64,000 bases of DNA from Tetradesmus obliquus (taxonomy: Eukaryota > Chlorophyta > Chlorophyceae > Sphaeropleales > Scenedesmaceae): positions 1,302,001 through 1,366,000 of the forward strand of contig CP126203.1 in assembly GCA_030272155.1 (NCBI GenBank), written 5' to 3'. Positions 44,201-54,643 of the stretch are shown here, one piece after another. Position 1 is the first letter of the stretch. Every line of letters begins with the position of its first letter. Under the pieces are notes generated by a model that saw only the letters and a program-made list of their open reading frames with translations, was not told where the DNA came from and made no database searches. The translations under genes were made by a program, and so were the position numbers.

Positions 44201-44986
44201 GCAGTTGCCAGCCAGCAGTTCCTGAAGGGTGGAGAGCCCTCTTGGGAGGACGGCACTCCCTACTACACAGGCCCCAATGCAGACAAAGTGGAAGAAGCTC
44301 ACCAGGAATTCCTTCGTGAAGCATCTTACCTCATGAGGAACACACCACGCTCACACGGCCTGCGTGCAGTCGCAACCAACTTCCAGGTACGTTTGCTAGG
44401 GGGCCGAGGCGGTGGGCCCCACGCACGGTGCGTTGCGTGTGTGTATGTATGTGGGGCGGGTTCCAGGTCACGTGCATAAAGTGTGTGGCCTTGGCCACAT
44501 CCACATGGCCTCCGTGCAGTTGCCACAAGCGTCCAAGGAAGCAGGTGGACTGTACTTATGCAACAAGTTGTGCTGTGTGTGTGGGACAAGGCTGTGGCCA
44601 CAGGCACATGAGCTATGTGCATTTGCCATACGTTTCCAGGTGCATTTCCGGCGTACATCACATTGTATGCTGCGTGCTTGGTTCAAGAACAAGGGCTTGT
44701 GCCAGAGGGCGTTTGAGGGCCCCACCACCATGACTGCAGCACAAGGTGCAACATCTTGCTGATGTGGCTGTTGCTACCTTGACGGCACACAATGCACGCA
44801 TGGCCTTGCACAGCAACATGCACATCAGGAGGTCATGCAGGCCATATGGTGCATGCATGCACTCCGTGCTTGCGTCCATTTAATACGTGCTGCCACGCAG
44901 TTGAACCCTGCCTTTCTTGAAGCAAAGTGGTGTGTGTGTATGCTGCGCAGGACCCCACCCGCCTGCCTCGCGTCATCAACATCTGA
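38245..44986 (+). CDS. Membrane-anchored lipoxygenase (11 exons)
   Basis: Eleven exons join in frame: 38245-38754, 39111-39233, 39643-39906, 40279-40455, 40963-41292, 41613-41714, 42568-42861, 43183-43413, 43739-43931, 44205-44386 and 44951-44986. Total is 813 residues. An N-terminal hydrophobic segment (LLVAVIAIAIATMW) suggests a signal anchor. No PLAT domain is evident. Lipoxygenase hallmarks: SIKPVAILLS...VYTPS, then H468-VYHL-H473 (the H-x4-H iron site), THPVRQIL, TRAQLAKFVEDYV...SAH (H675), LNPPR, a late RNTP segment and a C-terminal isoleucine (LPRVINI, I813). Spacing H473-H675-I813 fits the family. The position four residues after the third His, normally Asn, is Tyr. Lipoxygenases add O2 to polyunsaturated fatty acids, giving hydroperoxides for oxylipin synthesis. 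The last exon is only 36 nt and supplies the iron-binding carboxylate. Low Gln/Ala bias and few exon copies set this gene apart from its neighbours. Confidence 0.82.
41800..42290. repeat. TTCTA pentanucleotide tract in a lipoxygenase intron
   Basis: Nearly 500 bases of (TTCTA)n with variants (TATAC, TTGTA) fill much of intron 6. The tract is strongly AT-rich against a GC-rich background and is pyrimidine-biased on the coding strand. It is an expanded microsatellite. Confidence 0.95.
44387..44650 (+). repeat. Decayed copies of lipoxygenase exon 10 3' edge
   Basis: The exon end around GGCCTGCGTGCAGTCGCAAC (44366-44377), ending TTCCAG/GTACG at 44386, is echoed at about 44500-44530 (GGCCTCCGTGCAGTTGCCAC) and 44605-44645 (GCATTTGCCATACGTTTCCAG/GTGC). 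These are the only clear exon-edge copies in this gene. Confidence 0.6.
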
Positions 44987-47900
44987 GCCAATGGCTGGCA
45001 GTTTGCCTGAAACGCCTTCAAGGATTGTAGGCGCGAACTGGAAGGGCCCGAGGCCGGGGCATGTGCTTTCCAACGATGGTGGTTGTGCCAGGCAGGCTGG
45101 CTCAATGATGTATGCAGCAGCTACTGCTTCAGATGCGCAGAATTGCGCAGAAGTCGCGCAGCCATGTTTGCTGATGGGTCGCAGCTGTTGTGCAGCCATA
45201 GCCGCTACAAGATCGGGCAGACAAGTGCTCACTTCATACAGGGCCCCGCCACAAGCTTCGGACTCGCATTTGCGGCGGATCCTGCTACAGAAGAGCAGCA
45301 GTCACTTTGCTGAGGTCATGACTGCCGGTGCGGTGGACTGCTACCTTGCTTACAGCTGCTGTGCAACCATAATAGTTACCCCAGAGATCTCGAGTTTCCT
45401 TTGTATATGCAGCGCCTCCCAGGTTTGCTGCTCTGCAGGCCAACTCAGCAGACCTCCAACTCTGCTTGCAGCCACAAAGCCATTGACGAAAGCTCGGTGG
45501 CTTTTCAAAAGCGAGTCGTGCTTGTGTTGCTCACTAGTTTATCTTGTACTGCTGTAGCATCTTTGTGTATTGGTTTCTGTGAGTCGTCAGTGATGTATTT
45601 CTCTTTTGCATTGGGGTCCCAACATGCTTTGGGTTGGCGGTCCGCACCACAATAGGAGGTGTGTTAATGCTCGTGTGCAGTGGTTAGTGCTCGTGTGCAG
45701 TGTGCTTTAACCTTCACTTTGTGATCTGCATAGTTCGTATGTGTCAGCTTCTGCATGTGTCCTCAATACAAGGGGTGAGGACCACTCTTTTTTTTGCTCC
45801 GGGTTGGTCTGGCTGCTAGTTGGTTGCCGTCTGAGGTTGGTGTCCTGCTGTTTGGGTGATCTTGCTGCTGTGCTCAAGATGAGGTGCATGCTTGTGTGCA
45901 TGGTCATGTGTTGCCGAGTGTTGCCGTTGATCCACTGTTGGTGTTGTTTGCAAGCAGCAGAAGGGTAATCCTGCTGTCATGACGTCAGTGACAATCAGGT
46001 TATGTCAGGTGAGACCACCCTGTGATGGGCAAAACACATTCCAAACGCCCTGCATTTCATTTGGGTGTGTCCAACAGTCTTTTGTATCTGCGGTCTGGTG
46101 CCTTGCCTCAGCTGTAGAATGCAGCAGAGTCGGCAAGGGGAGGAAGTGTTTGTGCATGTCTGTGTGGCATATCAAGATCGGGACAAAGCACAGTATGGTT
46201 CACAGAACCAGTATTGGTGACATTGGGTGTTTTCTGTGGAGCAGCAGCTGTTGACATGGGCAAGGCCCTTGGCAAGGCACAGTGCCCTCTATGTCGGCAC
46301 GTTCAGCAGAGCAAGGCCTTTTTTGTGGCTAAACATGAATGGTTGTACAAGGCAAGGGTGATGATGGGATGTTGGTTGACACTGTCTCAGGCATCAGGCT
46401 GATGGTCGTACGGCCCCAGACTTGCTTTAGGGTTTGACCACTCGGGGGTGATGCAGTTGGGGCCTTGCAGTTCCGTTGTTTGTAGTGAGCTGCTTCAGTA
46501 ACATGTGGGATGTACATGTGCTCACGCAGCTGCATGTTGTTTGCTGGTAACTCCTGGGCATGTGATCATGTCTCAGAGGAGGAGCTTGGGCTGATACATT
46601 GAGGTGCGAGCTGTGATCAGGGGATACAAGCGTAAATTGGGGCAGGCAAGATGTTGGGACGGTCACTGGAAGCATTGGTACCGTGGCAGTGCATCAACGT
46701 ACGATTTGACACAACTGGTTTGTGGATGGTTGGGGTGTACTGTGGTTTCCATGGCAGAGTCTGGCAGTGCGTCCCATTTTGCGTGGCATGTTTGCTGGCT
46801 TGAGCTGCGCATGGTGATGGTGTGTAGGGGCTTTCATGAGACACATGCAGGACTGTTGCAGTACTTGTGTTTGTGAAAGGGCGAGACTGCCCTTTGGTGT
46901 TTTGCTGCAAGGAAGTCGCTGGGGGCCACAGGGGCCCGGCACGGCACTGTGGTTGCTTGGGCACAGCACATGGGCACAGCACATGGACAGCACACCAGTG
47001 GTACAAATCGATGCAACACATTGAGCAGCAACATCAGCAGCGGTGGCAGCAGCGGCAACATTGCTTCATCTCGTGCATGTATTCACGCTGGGTTGTGGCA
47101 TCTCAAGCTTCCCCCTGTGTTGGTAGTTGTCAGAGGAAGCGGGGTTTTGGTGTCGATGGCCCCAGTCCAACCGGCTACTTGAGTGCAGTGCAGCGATGCA
47201 CTGCTTGCCCGCCAGCGCGGGCACCGCTGACGTCTGCTGCCTGTGTCTTTCTGTGCTTACAGGTAACATCTAGCAGCTAGAGATCGGACACTTGCCTACA
47301 TGCTACCTGGGAGGGCACACTGGCAGGCCTCTCCCAGTCCTTGCTACATCATGCCGGTATGTTAGATGTTGCTATGTCTTTACCTACCTTGCTTGCATAT
47401 CAAAATAGTTACTGTTCTACATTGATGGCACATCAGCTGTGGTTGGCTTGGTGCTGTGGGACGCATGGTGGTGAAGGAGGAACACTGGTGTGGATCAGGT
47501 GCAGGGGTCTACACAGCACGCAGCAGTTGTTGTACTGGCTTGTGTTGACCGTACCATTACTTGACTGTAACAATCATGCGCACAACGGCAACTTCAAGTT
47601 CACTGTCCAGCAAGCTTTCAAGCGCACACTTAGTGAAGCAGGATCAAGGGGCTGCTCAAGGTATGAAGCAAACACGGCCATGTCCTGATGGTTGTGGTGG
47701 TCCACTGTTTGCACCTGAGCAGCACGCCTCTAGCGCACAAGCATGCTTCCAAAGAGCTCACTGCAATGCAGAGCTACATAAGGACTGCCGACATATGGCA
47801 GCTGCAGCACTCTCAGCAGCACACATGTGGGCGCATGCAGAGGGAACTGAGGACACCTATGTCTGCATGCGATGCAAGAGCGTTGCCACACTGTGTGAAT

Positions 47901-48906
47901 GAACTGCGTGATGCAGACCTACACAGCTGTGCATGACATGCATACAGTGAACTCCTTGTTGAATCAAATATACGATTAAGAGCATGATGCACTTCCGGAC
48001 AATTGTTGCCTCCTATGTTTGAATATAGGACATACAGCAAATCTGTTGCACCAATGGTGACGCAGTTTACTGGCCAGTGCTTGCTGATTTGCAGCTTATT
48101 CTGGTAGTGGTTCACACTGTTCTGAGAACGGAGACTGGTTCCAGATGTAGCTTCTCTTTCAAAAACAAAGGGAATTCACAACCGATGATATCTGTACAGC
48201 TGCACTGAGCTTGCGCATTGCGAGGTGCACGCACGCGGGGCTGCTGCACCATGCTTATTTAATAGAAACCGATCAAATGTAGACAGACGTGTTGCAACAG
48301 CGTAGCATTGGCACTTCTGCAGTGCACACCGCGACCTGGATCTAAGATCTAGACCTGCCTCGGACTTGACGTTCGAGGGTGGACCTTGACCAAACAAGCG
48401 ACATACCAATTTTTATTCAAGTTGATATACGTATATTGTCTGTCTTTCAGTGTATTTTCGTACTGATAACAGCACCACGACCGTCACCAGCAGCAGTTAA
48501 GCAGCACCCCACCTGCAGCAGTTGCTGTCAAGCTGTTCGGCAGCTGCCGTGCACACCAGCGCCTGCTCAGCTCCTGGCATCCGGCATCACTACCATTACT
48601 AGCCTAACTCAGCAATGCTGTGATGATTTAGTGTATAAGGGGGCTGGGACACTGACTAAGTCAGTGGGGGAGTGACTCCTCTCATCTCCATTGCAGGTTT
48701 CAAATTTCTTGGGGCTCGTGGCTGGGTTGAAGGATACTGCGGCCATGTATACAGGTCCATCCTTTCCAATCTTATGCATACACCGCAGCACTGACACTGA
48801 CCGAAGTCCTAATGCCAACATTGTTGTGTAACAAGCACTACACACAAGATCGTTACGTGTATCCTCACGCTTGCAGCTGCATGCCGCTTAAAATCCCTGT
48901 CGCACC
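44987..48906. other. 3.9-kb region without a recognised gene
   Basis: Only short, unconnected frames. One open segment at 47561-47902 (+) encodes a Cys/His-rich stretch (CPDGCGGPLF, CFQRAHCNAELHKDC, YVCMRC) with zinc-binding spacing, possibly a mobile-element or RING-like remnant. I cannot place it in a gene. The stretch separates the lipoxygenase from its duplicated terminal exon. Confidence 0.45.
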
Positions 48907-49119
48907 ATGCAATACCAAGACGACAAGGTCAAGGCAATTTTCAACAAGTTCCTGGACACCATCACCGGCATTGCCGCGGAGGTTGACAAGCGCAACCAGG
49001 ACCCACGCCACCTGGCCCGCATCCCTGTTGCTGGTGGCCTGGAGTACACCATGCTGCGACCCACCTCAGACACAGCAGGCGTCACATTCAGGGGCGTGCC
49101 TTACATCATCTCCAACTAG
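48907..49119 (+). pseudogene. Orphan lipoxygenase C-terminal exon
   Basis: An open frame ending in TAG encodes about 70 residues matching a lipoxygenase C-terminus: DDKVKAIFNKFL, AEVDKRNQDPRHLARIP, YTMLRPTSDTAGVTFRGVPY. It ends IISN, so the final iron-ligand Ile is replaced by Asn. No other lipoxygenase exons precede it within 3.9 kb. It cannot be spliced in phase from exon 10 of the intact gene through the nearby TTGCAG acceptor, which meets an in-frame TAA. It differs from that gene's own end (PRVINI), so it comes from a different, more plant-like lipoxygenase. Most likely a relic; an alternative terminal exon is less likely. Confidence 0.65.
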
Positions 49120-49499
49120 TCCTGTGCAGCCAATGTTCAAACATAGTCCAATTTTAGCCCGTATCTCAGCAGAATCTGGTGTGGATGACTCAAATCTTCT
49201 GGAATGAACAGGAGCCGGAGTGAGGAGTTAAAAATGAGTGGGACAGCGAAAAAAGGTGGAAGTTAGGAGCTAACAGAAGTTTAAGAAAATTAAGAAAATT
49301 TCACTATGTTGCTTTGGCCCTTTCAGAACACGTACAACACAACTGTACAAGCATAATCACTAATTCTGCTTGCACAGCTGTGTTGTAATCAACACCTTCC
49401 ACCATTAACCCCTCCGCCCAAAGCGGTGTGACAGGGAGTTCAGGGAGTCAACAGGCCCTTTGTTCTTTGAGCAACGCATGTGTTATGTGGTCATCACAC

Positions 49500-50065
49500 G
49501 CGTCTTGCACGCGCTGGTGGCCACTCCCAACATGGCCCTGGCCTTTTTGAGCCTGCCTGACAGCCCATTCATCTTTCAGGTGCGCAAGTACCAATATTTA
49601 CATCGTGTGTATTGTAATGTTTTTTTGTGAGGCAGTTGTTGTGCTGGTGGCCACTCCTGACATGGCTCTGGCGCTGCTCAGCCTGCCTGACAGCCCACTC
49701 GGCTTCCAGGTGCGTTGGCATTTGTTACTGTTTTTGTGTTGTTGATTGTGGGCAGTTGGTTGTGGCGATCTGGCTGAATGTTCAGATTGTGGTGATCGTC
49801 ATGCGCCTGGTGGCCACGCCTGACATGGTGCCGGCCCTAATCAGACTAGGCGTCTGCAGGACTTCATTGTTGTTCATGAGATGGATGCGCTGCTGGACGC
49901 ATTTTCTGCAAGCTCACAGCATTGCTGCTACTGTTAGAGCTGTTGCTGGTGCTGTGTCTGCAGGATCTGCGCGTAATTGTTGTTGATGAGATGGATGCTT
50001 TATTGGGTGCATACCCAGCAAGCTTCGGGCAGATCATGGATACAACAGTGCACCGCGCCACACCA

Positions 50066-50103
<38 letters not shown>

Positions 50104-50632
50104 ATCCAAGCGGGCAAAGCGTGTTGTGATGTGTAAAGATATGCAGGGAACACAATTTGCAAAGCACATTGCAACATATTGCTCACTTTGCTTTGGGCAG
50201 GGGCTGGGGCTGCTGGGGAGTGAGTATGATGCAGCAAGGCAGGGGCTGCTGCAGGACGGTGGTGAGGAGGGTGAGGAGCAGCAGCAGCAGGGGCAGCAGG
50301 GGCAGCAGCAGGGGATGGAGGAGAAGCAGTTGGAGAATGCCAGGAAGGGTTGGGAGGACCTGTTCAACCTGCTGTGATGTGTAAAGAGTTGCAGGAATAT
50401 ACTTTGCAAAGCACAATGCAACATATCGCTCACTTTGCTTTGGGCCGGGGCAGGGGCTGGGGCTGCTGGGCAGTGAGTATGATGCAGCACGGCAGGGCCT
50501 GCTGCAGGGGGATTAGGAGCAGGGCGAGGAGCAACAGCAGCAGCAGGGGCAGCAGCAACAGCAGCATGGGATGGAGGAGAAGCAGTTGGAGAATGCCAGG
50601 AAGGGTCTAGAGGACCTGTTCAACCTGCTGTG
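49500..50632 (+). pseudogene. Collapsed direct copy of the helicase 3' half
   Basis: Three copies of the VATPDMAL exon end lie at about 49510-49578, 49645-49709 and 49808-49840. A decayed motif-II copy lies at about 49865. A good one at 49964 reads DLRVIVVDEMDALLGAYPAS and continues through HRATPSTSSS. It then jumps, within ~70 bases of unrelated sequence, straight to the C-terminal tail (LGLLGSEYDAARQGLLQDGG...LENARKGWEDLFNLL, stop ending at 50377). About 380 residues of helicase domain 2 are missing. A further copy of the tail follows at about 50445-50632 with an in-frame TAG. It cannot make a working helicase. Confidence 0.85.
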
Positions 50633-50639
50633 ATGTTTT

Positions 50640-51236
50640 ATGGTACATAACTTATGTATCACGTTTTGGGTGCATAGCAGCAGGTATGGCTAAGTGCGTT
50701 GTTGTTTTTGCGCCAAGCAAGCAGGGGAAGAGGGCGCATGTGTGTATCTGCACTCAGCATGTTGCCACCACACACCGCACTGCACCGCACACTGTGCCTG
50801 CTGCAAAGCAGGCGGCCGGTTCGTTGCTTGCTGTTTCTATGTGCTGACACAGCCATGTCTTGTGTTGCTCATTGCATGCGTTCACGTTTTGAGGGATGCT
50901 GAGGTGAAGGTGATGGTGTAATGCTCCCTTCTGTTGCCGCTCCATTGGGGCGCGGGGCCGATGGCGTTGATGCTATGGCTTGATGGGTAACATGCATGTT
51001 CATCATATCATCATATGATGATGATGAAGATGACGTTTTGAGGGATGCAACTTTGTCACATTCTGGCAAATCTTGACGGCTGGTGCTGTCCTGCAAGCAG
51101 ATTGTTGTTGTGCTGCCAGGCAATGCAGCTGATGGTTTGTGAGTCAATTTGCACAGCTTGTGCCAGCGGCTGTGATCACAGCTGGTCATGACCAGCTACC
51201 TGCAGAACATGTCATGAACATGTCAGCAGTGCAAGC
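50640..51236 (+). repeat. Duplicated helicase 3' flank plus dispersed element
   Basis: Matches 34470-34870 in direct order, but is interrupted by the dispersed repeat copy at about 50928-51000 and a TCATCATATCATCATATGATG palindromic microsatellite at about 51000-51020. The insertion lies between the GCGTTCACGTTTTGAGGGATG block and the CACATTCTGGCAAA block. A short direct repeat (TTTTGAGGGATGC) flanks the inserted piece. Confidence 0.7.
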
Positions 51237-51487
51237 AGTGCAGCATGGCATCAATGGTGTAGTGCCTCGTACAGCTTTGATTGTTTTTGTTGCTGATTCC
51301 TTGCAGTTGTTTTGTAGTTTTCAAGCAGCTACACATCGCTTTGTTTCCGTTGCGAGTGCAATCACTTGGGTACCTGTCTTCAATCTGCTGCTTCAATACT
51401 TGCGGGGCGCCCTCCCTTCCTTGATTTTCGCCTTTCAAATCTCAAAAGCGTCCATATTATGCACTTCTAGCTGAACAGGTATTGCAT

Positions 51488-52199
51488 ATGCAACGGGCAG
51501 CGCACAAACTCGGATTGCACGTAGTGCAGTCACCGTTCTTGGGTGCGGCCAGACATGCAGAGAACCCGCAACTCACAAGAGAATTGAACAGGGTGTTAGC
51601 GGGTGACGCTGATGAGAGCTACAGCGTGCAGCACGTCGATCCTAGCCTGAACGTCAACGCACAGAACAGCAGCAGCAGGCGCAGCGGTCCTTTTTCGGGC
51701 ATTGCTGTTCTAAACGGTGCCGCGCATGCAATCAGTGTGGACTGGAGCCATGCCCAGCGTCAGCTGCAGGCAGACAGGTCGCACGTTGCGGAACTTCCGT
51801 ACGTGCAGTCAAGCGCAGCTTACGCCCAGCTGCAGCCACAAACTACGCAACATTACGCAGATGGTCACTCATCTCAGCGTGCTGCAGCTGCTGTGGCCGG
51901 GGTGAACACCGGCGAGGGAGCTGCTGCTGCAGCAGCAGCACCACCTGCTCCTGCTGCTGCAGTAGCAGCAGCACCTGCCCCTTCTGCTGCAGTAGCAGCA
52001 GCACCTGCTCCTTCTGCTGCAGTAGCAGCAGCACCTGCCCCTTCTGATGCAGCAAGCCCCTTTGCAGGACGGCCAGTCAGTTCGCCCATGCTGCTGATCT
52101 ACCGCGACTTCTTAGCCCAGCACATATGTGCGTCTAGCTGCGGGGTTGCGGCGGATCAGCAGCAGCAGAGCCTCATGTTCTTCTGCAGCCCTCTGATGT

Positions 52200-52294
<95 letters not shown>

Positions 52295-53600
52295 CAACAG
52301 CAGCAGCAGCAGCAGCAGCAGGGCTTGAGCCAGGCCCCTGAGCAGTCACATGCCGTAGGCTACAGCTACTGCCGGCAGCAGCAGCAGCAGCACCAGCAGC
52401 AGCAGCATGAAGGTCTCGTTGGCATTGACAAACGGAGGAGGGTGCACAGCAGCACGCGTGTGCGTGAAAGACTTGCAGAGCTCTCCAGTCAGCATGAGGT
52501 GAGCTAATTCTGCAGTGTGCCTATGTGTGCGGCTTTATGGTGTTGGAGCTAGCCAGCCGCCACAGCATATGCCACATACCTTGCCTTGAAGCGCAATATG
52601 TGGTTGCCTGCCAGCCTGGTGTGTGTGCTGTTTTAGGTCCTGCTGCGATACTTGCAGCCTGGTGGCATCTGCTGCACCAACATACCTTGCCTTTCACCGG
52701 ACTTTGTGCCTGTCTGCCTGCCTGCATGCTCTGTGTGTGCCTTCAGGCGCTGCTGCAGCAGTACCGGCAGCTGGACCAGGAGAACAGCCAGCTGCAGCAG
52801 CACTACTGCCAGCTCTCACAGCAGTACGATGCCTCACTGCCGGTGCTGCTGGCACTGCAGGCACAGCTGCACCCTCTGCACAGCTTCGTGGCCCCAGCAG
52901 CAGCAGCAGATGCAGATGGTGCTGCTGCAGCAGCTGGGACGTCAGCAGCTGATGACATGTCACTAAGTGCAGCGGTACGTGGCAGCAGCAACAGCAGCAG
53001 AACTCCAGCAGAGGTGCTGGCGGAATTCATGGCCGGCTGTGAGAGTGCGGCACGCATGTATGCTGCTGCTGCTGCTGCTGGCAGTGACCCCACACAGCTG
53101 CTGCAACAGCTGCATGAGCTGCTGCCACAGTTTGCTGCACTGCCCGAGCAGCAGCAGGAGTGTGTTGCTGCAGCTGCTGGGGGTGTGTGGGGCAGCCTTG
53201 TGCAGCAGCTGTCTGTGCTGCTGCCTAAGCTAGAAGCCCTGCCTGCAGACCACCCACTGAAGCAGCCTGGCATAGCGCTGCAGCAGCAGCAGCAGCAGTT
53301 GGAGCATGTGCATATGCAAGAGGAGTTTCAGCAGCAACAGCAGCAGCAGCAGCTTGCATTGGCTGCGATGCAGCCAGAGCTCGCAGTCATGCCGCCACCC
53401 CCACACCAGCTGCAGCTCCAGCAGCAGGGGCACAACCTGGCAGCAGCAGATGCAAAGGCCGTTGCAGAACCAGAAGCAGCAGATCCTATGCTGTCTGTGG
53501 CAACTTCAACAGCAACAGCAGGCAGCTTCACCCCGGCTGTGTCTATGAACCCGTTTGCAGCTGCAGCAGCAGCTGGATGGGATCAAGAGCTGCTGCCATC

Positions 53601-53656
<56 letters not shown>

Positions 53657-53764
53657 GCACACCCCACCTTGCTGCATTGCCATCTGTGCAGAAGTCCCCA
53701 GTAGCAGCGGCAGCAGCAGGTTTGGGGCACAACAACGCGCTCAAGCGTGACAGGGCGACAACAA

Positions 53765-53797
<33 letters not shown>

Positions 53798-54070
53798 TGG
53801 ATGCAGGCAGTGAAGCAGAGCTCATCCGCCTGCTGAGCAGCAACCTCTCGCTGTCCCTGGAAGCTCCATCTGCAAAGCAGCTGAAGCTAGCTCTAGGCAG
53901 CAGCCAGGCAGCTGACGGCGGCAGCAGTGAGGACTATTTTGCGCATGCTTTCAGCTTCTCTCTGCAGCTTCCCAGCAGTTTGAGTGGCATGAGCGTTCCA
54001 GGGCTGAGTGGGCTGTTAAGTCCCGCAGTGACAATGAGCGGAGATTGTGCTTTCAACAGCAGCTTGGAGA

Positions 54071-54117
<47 letters not shown>

Positions 54118-54583
54118 CCAGAGGCTTGCATGCCAGCTGCAGATGGGTCAGCAGGCGGTGAGGCATGCATCACAGGTGTGTTATCACCTGCTGCAGCTTT
54201 GTTTGGTGGTGCAGCAGATGTCGCCGCAGTGTTGAGCAGCAGCTGTACTGCTAGCAGGGAGGTTGCACTGCCAGATTTGGAGCTCCTGCCATCTGCAGGC
54301 AGTACAGATGCAGTACAAAAGGCAGTTGCACTGCAGCAGATGCTGCAGGAGCTGTCAGAGCAGCTGCTGGCTGCATGTCCGCTTTTATTGTACCGCATGT
54401 TATGGCAGTACAACAACTGCCAAGCTGCCGGCTGTAGCAGCAAGCAGCGGCAGCAGCAGGCACAGCAGTGTACAGGGGCAGAGGCGGGTGGATTGAGGGG
54501 CACAGCAGCAGGCCCGGATGTGCGGGCATCACTGTGTGATGACCATCAACAGTTCGATACAGATGCATATGCAACGGCTGTAA

Positions 54584-54643
<60 letters not shown>

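Noticed and set aside
48860-49119. Orphan terminal exon as the last exon of the intact lipoxygenase
   Set aside because: Splicing from 44386 (phase 0) to the TTGCAG acceptor gives LHAA then a stop. The 44951-44986 exon fits in phase and ends in the expected Ile.
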